This document shows positions 34,965-45,919 of a stretch of DNA of 64,000 nucleotides, piece after piece (position 1 is the first letter of the stretch; the number at the start of each line of letters is the position of its first letter). The translations under genes and the position numbers were made by a program. Where the stretch lies: positions 2,790,001 to 2,854,000 of the forward strand of contig NC_134758.1 in the NCBI RefSeq assembly GCF_050436995.1, in the 5' to 3' direction. Below the pieces are notes generated by a model that was given only the letters and a program-made list of their open reading frames with translations, was not told the origin of the DNA and searched no databases. This stretch comes from Anticarsia gemmatalis. Lineage: Eukaryota; Arthropoda; Insecta; Lepidoptera; Erebidae.

Positions 34965-35190
34965 CTGTTCATTATGAACTTTGACAGACGTTAACAGTAG
35001 TCAGAACCAGAAGCTTGAAAGACTGACAACCAGTCTTACCTCGTGTTATAACCCAGGTAACTGGGTTGTGGAGGTCAGATAGGTAGTCGCTAAATGTAAA
35101 ACACTGGTATTTAGCTGCATCCGGTGAGACTGGAAGCCGACTCCAACATAGTTTGGAAGAAAGGCTAAGCTGTTATCTTGTCATACCCAA
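34965..35190 (+). repeat. 5S-type SINE, tail type A, 5' truncated
   Basis: It begins at TTTGACAGACGTTAACAGTA and runs through CCGGTGAGACTGGAAGCCGA to CAACATAGTTTGGAAGAAAG. It matches the second half of the complete copy at 45522-45900. The 5S head is absent. Confidence 0.75.
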
Positions 35191-37645
35191 CCGCCGGTGA
35201 CAAGTACTAGGATACAGTCGGTAAATATTCCCATGATTAATCTTTCTTTTACACTATATAATAGTGAAAGGCCTAGGAATAGACTAAGAGCTGTAAAATT
35301 CTCTAAACTAAATATTTATATCGGTATCTCAAACTCTAAAAACAACGTGACCTTTTCGATGAACTTTGCGCGAAAATAGATCTTTAAAAATAAATCTAAA
35401 AATGATAGCCTTTACGGCTGTAGGCTGGAAACTAAAATAAGACTAACCTAGCCTAACTAAATACCACACAAGTTCCAACAACTATTTATAGAATTCTTGA
35501 AGTTTTCGCGTTTTATTTATAGTTATAGAGAATGAGAATTTACCTTTGACACGCAGAGGTGCGTGGCTCAAACTCGAACGAGCAGTGAGAATCGTACAAT
35601 GATATGAATAAAAATTACGTATTAATTAGGAAAAAAAATATTTTCCTCCTAAGTATTCGTATGTTATTTATCCACGAAGTACTTTCTTTTCTCTTAAATT
35701 TCCTTTAATTTTAAGTCAAATTAGATTTTCTCTTAGACGCTTTAAATCAGTTGTGTAGTTAAGATATAATAATTATTTGTAGTCATTTGTCATTTATGAA
35801 TATTTTATCGTAGCATAATTTTAGGTATACACATATAAATTTAATAAAACAACAGATACGAGTAAGATTTACTCCATATTCGTGTAACCGACAAACCCTT
35901 AGAAAATAAACGCGAAAGAAGTTAATTTGTCCGTAGAGAACGAGCAGTAATTAGCGGCTGTTGTCCGATAAGATATACGACAACCAAGTCGTTAACGCTA
36001 ACAAGGAAGCTTTAAAACTTACTAAATGTTGCTTTAATTTGACGAAATGGCGGTAAGAAAAAGTGTTTTTGTTTTGCATTTTAAATTTCCATTTTGCAGA
36101 AATACGATAAGTAGGTATTTAATAATATTATGGAAAATAGAACCACACGACATACTAAATACTACTAAAACTCCTACGAAATACTTTATAATAATATACA
36201 TTTTTACACGCTATTTATTAACACTTCACTTAAGATATTCAAAACGTTTAAAATTTTTTGATATGCTGAAACTTTGAACCGGCGCATTTTATTATCCCCA
36301 TAAATGTATCGTATCAAATACCTGCCATATAAGGGCTCATCATAAACCAAACTACGTATCATTCGGATATCCTCAATAACTATAAAATATTTATTTTACG
36401 AGACTAGTTCTATCAGCAACTTGGTCTAAATTTGCAACAACTTTAAAACTGCACTTGATGTCATTGCTTGGTTATTTGTTCAATGTGGTTGGTTGTGTGT
36501 TCAAACATCCGGCCAATAAAACATGAAAGTATAATCTTGAAATAAATAAATAAACGAGGAAAATTACAATACAAATGGCGGATTTTGTGATATTTGTATT
36601 CTCAAAACAAATCCTTAAATCCTGCTCATTATTGTATTTAAGATTTAAACCGTATTTGAGGAAAATTCCTTCGTTTAAAAATAACAAAGAAATACGTAGC
36701 TTTTGTGAGAAGATTTCCCGTTTGTAGGGTATTTTAACAAATTGTATCATTGTCAAGTGCGGTAGCCTCTTGAATACGGAAGGTTAAACCTACACGGTTC
36801 CGTGTCGAGTGTGAATTACTTGGAACTTTCAAATACGTTAGGTTAAAGGTATTGCTAGCTGCTTATTTAATTTGCAGTAAATAGAGTACTGATTTTAAAG
36901 CTTTAAACCATGATTACAGTATGAATGGTAAACGAAACGAACTTATAACTTCGTAAATAAGCACCTCCTATAATTACAACTCTGTTGGTAAGATGAGCCA
37001 GAATAATGTATAAAACCACCAAAAACCTCGCAGGACTAGATAGCAAACATCATGACTTCATGAGCAACAACCTTTGTTCTACAAGTTTTGCCATAACTCA
37101 ATTCATGACAAAAAATATTGTTGGTGTTTTAAATAAAACTCTGAATAATCTTTTCTAAATTATACTGATACAGTTAAAATTATACATTTATATAATATTG
37201 ACGTTATAGTAGTAATAGTAATACCGTAATAATTTTAACCCAAAAACACTGCTGAATGAAGCCTTTTTTCGTTACTGACATGTTCTCAATCAACAAATCT
37301 TAGTATTTCCTGCCCGCGGGGTCAAATCATAGGCCTCATTCTGACATCAGCAATCATTCGTCATAGCCCCCGGCAATATGGCGTCTCACTTGCAAATCCA
37401 TCATAATAAAATATTGGAGGAAGAATTCTAAGAAACAGCTACGTATAAAACGAATATTTACTGAATCGGAGTTCATTCTGTGTTATTACTTATTATATTC
37501 GAAAGTATTTCCAATTCTGGTTAAAGTACCGACCTCTATATGAAAAGAAAAAATGAAGATGGAGAAAATTCTAATATGAACAATAAAATCTTCTGTGATC
37601 AGTTTGAGGGTAAACTCTATTCCTACATGAAATTAATGGTAAGCA
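35191..37645. other. No recognised feature
   Basis: AT-rich DNA within the putative leader intron. Frames of up to 94 codons start at non-ATG codons or lack domains. Confidence 0.35.
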
Positions 37646-37725
37646 AATGTATTTAACCCGTTACTATCTCAATTTAGAGCTTGGGTCTCCTTCCGGAATA
37701 AAGAAAGGGTCAGGCGTAAAATGCA
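37646..37725 (+). repeat. Decayed repeat family B fragment
   Basis: TTTAACCCGTTACTATCTCA, then GGGTCTCCTTCCGGAATAAA and GAAAGGGTCAGGC align block by block with 33955-34020. It is heavily diverged. Confidence 0.4.
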
Positions 37726-38905
37726 AGAGATGGTTAAAAGACTATATAGACAGTTGTTTTTTGTTTAATAGTCACCTTAAATACATGTTTATCAGTGATA
37801 TATTATTGTGCATGGTGTCATGGTTCTAATGTTATGTATGATTATAATGTTTAGTTCAGTCTATATTGAAACGTGTGAATACTGTTCTCGCGGTCATAAG
37901 CCTGTGCTCAATCAAGTGATTGACATTTGATGGGTCCACTAGCAGTCATTCACGCGTAATTGATGATTTTAGAGTGTGTCATCGATACAGAATTTCTACA
38001 TTTACACCTTTGATTACAAATATTGCGTCGGAGAAATTATTCTTGTTTTATATTTAAGCGGCCTTCTGCTTTATCTATCGATGCGTATTTAGATGATCAA
38101 AGTTCGTAAATTGTATATCATTCACGTTATAGAAAAACGTAGAATCGCACTTTTATGAATAAGACTATAGCGTCTGACTTCGGGCACCAAAGTACGTCAG
38201 ATCTAAATAATACTACAAAACATAAAAAAATGTCATTTTTTATTCATCTCTACAGTACACAGTCCTTGAGTCTGCCTCATTAATTACCAACAAAAAAGTA
38301 AATTAACGAAGAAAACACCTACCATAGTTTCAGAACGAAACACGAAAGTAATTAACAATGCAACACGATCCTTTCCGACCTTTCTTTTACTGCAAACCTT
38401 TGTACAGCTATGAAACCGTTCTAAAAATAATACTGGCCAGTAATATATAAAACCTTCAAGCAGTTCATCCTCCAGGGATCTATATTCACTGCGTTTTATT
38501 TTTACGCGAGATACATGAAAAATACTAATAAAGTTCACGTTTTGTTGTCATTAAGATCTTTGTATTTGAGCTGCTTATACACTTAATAATACGTGGAGTA
38601 AAATAACATGCTTATCACTAAAAGGATAATATTCTTTAAATTATGGTAAATGATTTAGGGAGCCACTAATTGAAAAATAAAACGAAAACTCCGCGCAACA
38701 GACACGTGCGGGTGTTACATGTTGACCTCGTAAAAACATATTTACATACAAACTTAACAAAAAAAGCACATAATACCATCAAAGAAGAATTCTTAGAAAG
38801 CTTTTGTGCCTCTTATAAGATCAAATTAGTATAACGAAATCAATTACGGATTGACAGTAACCGAAAATTTTAAGGTTATTTAGGGAAGGAGGTCTAGGTG
38901 TTATT
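37726..38905. other. No recognised feature
   Basis: AT-rich, non-coding. A minus-strand donor-like ATG/GTAGGTGT lies near 38318, without other exon evidence. Confidence 0.3.
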
Positions 38906-38911
38906 ACTTAC

Positions 38912-39004
38912 GAATTTCGATGTGAATAGCGCTGGAGAACCACAGATAACATAGACTTTTACATAAAAACAAAAGAACAACGATTTAAACGCAATTTTTA
39001 TATA
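38912..39004 (-). promoter_or_regulatory. Candidate distal promoter and first leader exon of the receptor
   Basis: On the minus strand a TATA box (TATATAAA, 39004-38997) is followed by a short stretch that ends in the donor ATTC/GTAAGT at 38911. Just upstream (about 39060-39210) the DNA is unusually GC-rich for this window. Together they resemble a promoter plus non-coding first exon that would splice to 29732 across about 9.2 kb. The strand and distance fit, but the link to the receptor is inference. Confidence 0.25.
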
Positions 39005-39059
39005 AAGAACTCTCGTAATGTATTTGTTTTTGGCAGAATTGAGAGCTTCACTTCACGTG

Positions 39060-39210
39060 ATGACATGCGCGGTTGTGTTTCGCACATGCGCACTGGACGT
39101 GCCACGGGTAGTACAACTGGGCAATTATTTCTGTGAAATTTCCGTCTCACCGCCCTGTATCGGAAATTTTTAGGGCTTGCCCTGTCCCGGTCGCGTCAAA
39201 AGCGAACTTT
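39060..39210. promoter_or_regulatory. GC-rich island, possible promoter
   Basis: The stretch is markedly richer in GC and CpG than its surroundings (GTGCCACGGG, CCCGGTCGCG, ACATGCGCGG). It lies directly upstream, on the minus strand, of the TATA box at 39004. It has no open frame. Confidence 0.3.
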
Positions 39211-40410
39211 TGACAGGTAATCGTGACTCGCCTTTTTATGCGAAAATAATATACTTTGATTAATAGTTGTCAACATGTTTTGGTTCTTGGAAATGCTTTT
39301 TAGTAGAAAAAATCTAGTAAACATTGGTTGTAATGGAAAAAAAGTTAGTAAATTGGGCTTTTAATTTAATGACTATTGTTTGCATTCTATGGAGTTCTAA
39401 GAAGGGAAAAATTACAATCGCCTGAGGCGGTAGAGCGAGGCGTCTCGATGTTTTCAATATTGGCGAACAAACTTCGTTTAATTTGTTCCCGAAAACTGAC
39501 TTATTTGAAAGAAATATTTAAGAATAAATAAAGATATTAATAATAGGTCTTATAGCTTACGATTATATAGAAAAAAAAACAGAAGACTGGTGATAATTTG
39601 AACAGAACATTTTGAATACACAAACCTACCTTGCGATTCTTTTTAAATCTTTATTTATCGGACTGTGTCAACATTGACGATATTGCCTGATTTAGCTTTC
39701 AAATTTATACCGAAATAGTATCAAAACCTACTAAAATAGACATCACCAAATCCAGCAGAATCATAAATTAAACACAATCACAGAACAATACAACAAGCAA
39801 ACAAAACTAAATTTAAAACAAATTAAACTAGCGTCGCGAATACAAAGCGAAACTAGTTTATTTCGCTAACTAGTTCGCTATCGAAAATGCAATAAGCTCT
39901 GTAGGCAGCGACATCCCATTGTACGAGTCTACGACGACACCGCTGCGGAAATGGTGACTAACTATTTTCCTGCCTCAGATGTTCCGATATGAATACGTAG
40001 TGTTATTGTGTTTTGATAAAACTTGTTGAGTATTTTCAATGGATTTTATACGATTTGAAAGTAATGTTTGTTTGATCTAAATCTTGTGTTTATTATACTT
40101 AGTTTCAGCTTGGCTTTCATAATCTCTCTCTCTCTTTCTCTCTTCCTAGCTATTCGGCCCATGTGGTCAGTGTTATACTCATGATATATAAGAAATTTAT
40201 TTTTAATAATGACCCACGCGGCTCCGCATAAAATTCAACGTTTAAAAAATATTATTTTTTGTAGATTTCGAGTCTTGAACTACCTCTTTACTGAGTTGCA
40301 TGAACATCAGATTAGCAAATAAACGTGACAAACTGAAACACTGGTTAACTTTTGCATATATATAATTTTAATATCTATAAATGTGCCTGAGGCTCAATTC
40401 ATTAATGTCC
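39211..40410. other. Non-coding, with a second GC-rich patch and a short CT run
   Basis: A patch at 39830-39990 carries repeated AACTAGTT and several CpGs. A TCTCTC microsatellite of about 20 nt lies near 40124-40145. A minus-strand donor-like AAG/GTAGGT occurs near 39630. Confidence 0.3.
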
Positions 40411-40518
40411 GGTTTCTGAGGTACATTTAGCGGTAGTTTATCTCTTCATACTATCATATTTATATAAGCTTTAACGCTATTGAATAGATAAACTACCGCT
40501 GAATGTACCTCAGAAACC
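40411..40518. repeat. Foldback element with 38-nt arms
   Basis: The arm at 40411-40448 begins GGTTTCTGAGGTACATTTAG. It is almost exactly the reverse complement of 40481-40518, with a 32-nt loop. Both arms carry the CGGTAGTTTATCT block. It is a non-coding, MITE-like palindrome. Confidence 0.65.
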
Positions 40519-41459
40519 TGAGGTAAATAATACAATGAAATACTTGTTTCGTTTGTTAACTGAACCCACTAACTACTGTGGCAGAGAAATAACGACCATA
40601 TATTAATTTTATAGTCCACCGCTGGAATATATACCGTTTAGAATGTAACCTATCCTGTCAGCAGTTGGCTTTCTCCTAAATATGCATTGTTGTATAAATA
40701 GAATTTGTATTTATATGATAGTGGCTAGAGTTACATTATTTTCGTGCTTCTTCTACCATGCACTATCAATGAAATCTCACTTTTAACACTCATTTTTCAA
40801 CCTAGGTAACTACATCTCTTAGGCGTGTTAGCTTTAAAGTTTGCCATCACCGTTATAATGATTTTGTAATAAACGTTTCCCCGAAAAGTCTAAGCCAGTC
40901 GTATGCCTAAAGTAATTATTCATTTTTAAATACACGTAATAATTTGTCTTCGAAAAATCGAAGCCAGTTAGTCATACTAAAACCCAAAAGATTTTAAATC
41001 TGCACCACCACCATCCACAAATACACAATTACAAATCTAGAAGCTCCTATATTCGGGTCAAACAATGTATCATTATATTTGTACTGGCATGAGATTACAA
41101 ACATGATTCCCAGTAATACAATGTCATACTATAAATAAACAGTAGCCCCAAGGGCAATAAGTACATGGTATGTTATTGTGAGAGTTCGCCTAAACGAATT
41201 TCCTTCGCGAAAATAGATAACGATATCGAGAAGACAAAGTTGTCGGCACGAGTTAAGTTCAAAACTTGGGTAACATTTTGTCGTTGTAATTTTAAAAGAA
41301 ATTTTTAAACAGTAGTTATGATAGGAGCACTTTCAGCACAGACCAGATATTTATGTCCGAAATCAGAAAAAAAATGGGAGAAAAGTGTAAATATATATTA
41401 TCAAATTTAACATCATTTTTGTGGGATATAATTTTAATTTAGGTTCGTCAAAACATAAT
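40519..41459. other. No recognised feature
   Basis: AT-rich. GTCTAAGCCAGTCGTATGCC and TCGAAGCCAGTTAGTCATAC near 40890 and 40960 look like two diverged copies of one short motif. No gene is recognised. Confidence 0.3.
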
Positions 41460-41553
41460 CGGCCAGCATGGTGGACTGTGAGTGGCCTTGGGCCAGTTGC
41501 CCAGAAGTGTGACAGTAAAAAAAAACTTTCCATTACTCAGTAGTGGGACAGAA
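41460..41553 (-). repeat. Repeat family B fragment with altered centre
   Basis: On the minus strand it has CTGTCCCACTACTGAGTAAT, an A/T run, then GGCCACTCACAGTCCACCAT and GCTGGCCGA. These match the ends of family B, but the centre differs. Confidence 0.45.
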
Positions 41554-41842
41554 ACAGGTCGAAGAACCTTTACATTATATATACAACCCTAGGCCTTAGA
41601 TTCAGGGTATTATTTTTACAACCTTCCAAAACTTGCTTTAAAATTAAACTGTATCTGTTACGAAGATATACAGATACACATTTGCCTTGGCATAACCAAC
41701 AGGCAAAAATAGCCTGTCCATTAATTAAGTCAACCAATCGTAACTGTACAACAGATCGATCTATCATACGAACGCAAATATTTTCCATTTACTCGCAAAC
41801 AAGAATACGATACGCTACTAATAGATGTTTATATGAACTCCC

Positions 41843-41856
41843 GTTACCATGGCAAC
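41843..41856. promoter_or_regulatory. Perfect RFX X-box
   Basis: GTTACCATGGCAAC fits the RFX consensus RYYNYYATRRNRAC at every position. In insects RFX sites lie close upstream of ciliary and sensory-neuron genes. An ATG with A at -3 starts 31 nt downstream on the plus strand (41887, MFSETDIVSLL, then stop). A minus-strand ATG (41788) opens a 72-codon frame 55 nt away. Neither frame is recognised. Confidence 0.45.
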
Positions 41857-41889
41857 GGTAACCGACTGTTGTCGGGACAATTTACAATG

Positions 41890-42589
41890 TTCTCGGAAAC
41901 GGATATTGTTAGTTTGCTAATATGAATAGAGGTTAAATGGTGTTCCAAATATGGCTTATTTCTACACAGGTATACATTACGCACAAGACATAACGCCTAT
42001 TATAAACACATTGAAATTGTAGGTCATTTATATGTTCATACACATAAAATCACGCGTGTTATACTCCATTATGTAGATTGTAGCTGTGGTGTATTAAAAA
42101 CATTCACGTTTCAATATTTAAAAATCTTGGCCCTTGTAATCGAGTCTAAGCGGGTCCAAGCTTATTACTATTCACTGGACACGTTATGAAACTCCGAGCT
42201 ACTATTAAGAAACATTCAAATTTAAACTAGCAACGACCAAAACCCTTAGCCCAGACCATACAGGCAGTCATTCGTAGTTCATATTATTCACAACAAAACT
42301 TGAATGTCTTTTTATGTCATTTCAGCCCTGGTAGTGTTGCATTTTAAATTTAAGAAAGGCATAAGTGAATATACTTTATTCTTATCTTATTTCTATTCTC
42401 CACTAAGCTAAAAGCAGGTACGTGTTCATAGACAATACAAGATATTATAAAACGCAGAGCTGTTGTCGTTTTAAAGTGAAAAAATGAATGTTATTCTGCT
42501 TCATAAAAATGACAAAAGAATAAAAAGTGTAATAGATTTTTCAATAAGGTTCTAAGAAAAGTTTTCTATTCATTGCGATTCCATGAAGT
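41890..42589. other. No recognised feature
   Basis: AT-rich, non-coding DNA downstream of the X-box. No clear splice donor is found for the short frame at 41887. Confidence 0.3.
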
Positions 42590-42850
42590 CTTTGTCTAGA
42601 GAGCTAGGTAGTAGGTCAACCATGCAACGGTGCCAGCTACTTAAACTACCTCGTGGCATATAATCATTTGGTGGAGAGAAACTAGAACATTCGTTATATT
42701 TCTCACCTGTATACCGTGCTTCGGAGGGCATGTAAAAATCGGTCCCGGTTGTTGTCAATTAAAATAACAGTCGATAAGCCTAGGCAAAGGCCTTTCGGGC
42801 AGCCTGAACAACTTCGACACTAGGTTGACCACTAACCATACGATAGATAG
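42590..42850 (+). repeat. 5S-type SINE relative, tail type B
   Basis: It shares GCTTCGGAGGGCATGTAAAA, a GGTCCCGGTTGTTGTC block and GACACTAGGTTGACCACTAA with the copy at 17002-17271. It ends in a GATA simple tail near 42845. The 5S-like head is not clear in the first half. Confidence 0.6.
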
Positions 42851-42999
42851 ATAGATCTGTGTGATAGATTCGTATACATATAATATTATGCATTGTTCGA
42901 CGTACATATATCCAGAAAAGTATGGCTCAATTCGTTTGTATTTCGATATTGATTAATTGCTAATTATCCAAATAAAACAGACTTTTCTCATCTATATTA

Positions 43000-43185
43000 A
43001 TATAAAAAAATGAGAGATTTATATTTTGGACTTTTTATTCAATCACGCAAAAACTTAAGAATGTATTTTTATGAAGTTTGGTATACAGATAGTTTATATC
43101 CTGGATTAACACCTAAGATATGATCTTCTGACTTCTCACCTCGGGATTTTTTTCCAACCGACGAAGTCGCAGACAGTAAGTAATA
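43000..43185 (+). mobile_element. Helitron-like element, degraded 3' end
   Basis: It starts TCTATATTAATATAAAAAAA-like and ends with CCGACGAAGTCGCAGACAGT, where intact copies have a stronger hairpin and CTAGT. The central TATGAAGTTTGGTATACAGA-type stretch is shared with relatives. Confidence 0.5.
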
Positions 43186-43811
43186 ATCGCGCCAATAGGT
43201 TCATAACCGTGTCTGTGTTGCGGTCAATAAAAATTATGTCTTTGCTCATTTGCAATACTTACGCAACGATATCAAAACAACATCATATTTAGATCAACGA
43301 AACATAAAACTCTGCATTAAATATAGACACAATATCACATTATTTTATCCATTCAACAAAAGAAACGGTTCATAAGAATTGTATTCAAAAGTACATTAAT
43401 ATCATCTGAGAGTTTTCAGTCGCTAGTATAAAACAATACCTGTCTTGCTTGCATCCGCTCTTACGGGTACATTTGCCTGTCAGAGCACGAAAGTAGTTCG
43501 CCTTCCATTAAGCCTTTGTCTCCACCATTTCGTTGTTCAAAAATTCACAAAATGGCCGCCAACACTAAGTTTTGAATGCAATTGAATTACTAGAATATTC
43601 GCTGCAAGAATTCCGTGTTTAGTTGTGTGATACTATGGCTGGAATTTTTATCGCGTTGCATGTGAAAATTTAAATTATTAAAGCTTTTTAGTATGTGTAA
43701 ATGGTTTGTTTGTTCAGGTATATAATAATTTAATGCATTGACAAAGTTTTTAAGTAGTTTTATTTTCGTTATTTGCCGTCAACTCATTGCCGTCCGTTAT
43801 TCTACTACGAT
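43186..43811. other. No recognised feature
   Basis: AT-rich. AAAATGGCCGCCAAC near 43552 resembles the motif at 21574. No gene is recognised. Confidence 0.3.
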
Positions 43812-44200
43812 AATAAATTTAACCCATTAGTTTCCCACTGCTGGGCAAGGGTCTCCTCCCGTAATAAATAAATAAATAAATAAATATCATTGGACAACTC
43901 ACACACGGTCATTTGATTCCAAACTAAGCAGAGCTTGTACTATGGTAACCAAATAACTGATAAACATACTTATATACTTCTAAATACATACTTATATAGA
44001 TAAATTAACAACCAGGCTCAGAACATATACTCGTGCTCATCACACAAAGATATGTCCCGGGTGGGATTCGAACCCACCACACGCGGCGCTACGGTTGTTG
44101 CGGCGAGGTGACCCCTTAAACCACTGCGCCAAACGTGCAGTTAATGAGGGAGGGATTAGGCTTTGAGTTTACCACGCTGGCCAACTGCGGGTTGGCCTAC
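43812..44200 (+). repeat. Repeat family B copy split by a SINE
   Basis: The left part (43812-43863) ends GTCTCCTCCCGTAAT and the right part (44142-44200) resumes GAGGGAGGGATTAGG. Joined, they correspond to the uninterrupted copy at 33951-34060. Confidence 0.75.
43864..44141 (-). repeat. tRNA-derived SINE, full length, nested in family B
   Basis: On the minus strand it has the head from 44141 with box A and box B (plus strand reads GGGATTCGAACCC), the body shared with 1965-2235, and an AATAAA-repeat tail at 43864. A TAAT at each junction is the only visible target duplication. Confidence 0.9.
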
Positions 44201-45502
44201 GGTAATCTAAAACAAAAGACGAACCATTGGAGAAAGGCATACAGCTCTTTACTTTAACACACCGCTCTAAAAACTTCGCAGAATAAATCTTTACATGGTT
44301 TCAGTAACAAATACGTAACGCAAGGGTTGTCGCTTCACAAGGACATAGGTGGACGTAATCAGTGATATCCTTCAAAGGGGTCAAGTGCGGTACATTGTAC
44401 GCTACTGTGAGAAGGCGTAAGAATGTGGAATAAATAGAATAGGCCCACTTTTGTTGTACGAGAATTGCTATTTTGTTTAGGAAATATTTATAGAAATGTG
44501 ATGTATACGTTTTAATGTTTTATAATTAGCCTAGATATGTGGACCATTGTTGATTTAAGACCTATACTTTGGATTTCCAGTTCCCTCGTCGTTTACTGCG
44601 TCTGGTCATCCATCTATGAACTCGTCCAACATCCCGTTATCTATATGATGTCATGATTTTATTGTTATTATTGTTGTATTTAGTTCACTACTGATGACTT
44701 AGCGATACATACTAGAACGTTGCGTATTGTAATAATTTAATAAACCAAATGGCTTATATGATCAAATTTTAATGCACTCGTATTCCAACTAAAGAATAAA
44801 TCATTTACTATCATAAGTAAGATAATACGTATTTATAAAAAGTATTATGATCTTGGCTATCTAAGGGTTCTTTAAATTGACCCCAAATGGTGTTAAATCT
44901 ATTAACCCACTCTTCACGCCCGTAGTGAACTATCACCTGACCTCTATTACTTCGAAAAGACTCCCAGCAATAGGTCAATAACGACTTATATGATAAACCC
45001 ATCTCAAAGTTCCACAAGTAATTTCGTTTTTCTGAAACCTCTTTTGACAATATCTTTATACAAAAGTAAACAATAAGGAAAAATAAATACCTTCGGGAAT
45101 AAAACCATATCACTGATAAGAACAAATTATACGCACATAAAAAATATATTATCTTCCTTTCTCACTGATTTGGGAATAACAAAAAACAGTTGAATAACGC
45201 CTTATTATTTTGTTTTTCGAATTTTCGAGAAATGAAATGCACTGTGACATTTACGATGGCCAATAAATTTGAGTTATATTGTTAAAGAGGATATATTACT
45301 ATTGTAAGTCGTTTTCCGCAGTTATAAATTGTTCAAATGATGCAATTTGTATGATTTAATCATTTGAAGTTGTTTGATAATGTTAAGTTTTGTGAAACGT
45401 ATCTTATATCTCGCCTCGAATGATCATACCTCCATAAAATTATGATAAGAAGCATCTATCCTAAGAAACTCGGTGACAAATGATTCTAAAATTTAACTCT
45501 AT
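44201..45502. other. No recognised feature
   Basis: AT-rich. A 104-codon minus frame (45125-44811) starts at TTG and has no recognised domain. Confidence 0.35.
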
Positions 45503-45919
45503 TACATTCTTAGAACTTTCTGGAGGAGGAGGAGGAGCTCATGGCTTAGTTTACAACAGCCGCACGGATCGATCTCTGAGGTTAAGCTACGATTGCCGAG
45601 GTTGTTACGTGGATGGGTGACCATCTTATACATATCGAGTTCCTCCGTGTTTCGGAAGGCACGTTAAATTGTGGGTCCCGGCTGTCATTTTCGAAGATCT
45701 TTGACAGTCGTTAACAGTAGTCAGAAGCTTGAAAGTCTGACAACCAGTCTTACCGAAGGGTATCGTGTTATCCCATGTAACTGATGGGTTGTGGAGGTCA
45801 GATAGGCAGTCGCTCCATGTAAAACACTGGTACTCAGCTGCATCCGGTGAGACTGGAAGCCGACTCCAACATAGTTTGGAACAAAGGCTAAGCGAATATA
45901 TACATTCTTAGAACTTTCT
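45503..45919 (+). repeat. 5S rRNA-derived SINE, tail type A, with 19-bp target duplication
   Basis: The element spans 45522-45900. The perfect duplication TACATTCTTAGAACTTTCT lies at 45503-45521 and 45901-45919. The head has CTGAGGTTAAGCTACG and GGATGGGTGACC, matching the 5S rRNA internal promoter. The middle has TTTCGGAAGGCACGTTAAAT. The tail has GCTTGAAAGTCTGACAACC and GACTGGAAGCCGACTCC. The intact duplication implies a recent insertion. Confidence 0.88.

Noticed and set aside
44811..45125. 104-codon minus-strand frame
   Set aside because: Non-ATG start and no domain that I can name.
45530..45640. 5S rRNA gene
   Set aside because: Only the internal promoter region matches 5S rRNA. The flanks are SINE body with target duplications.
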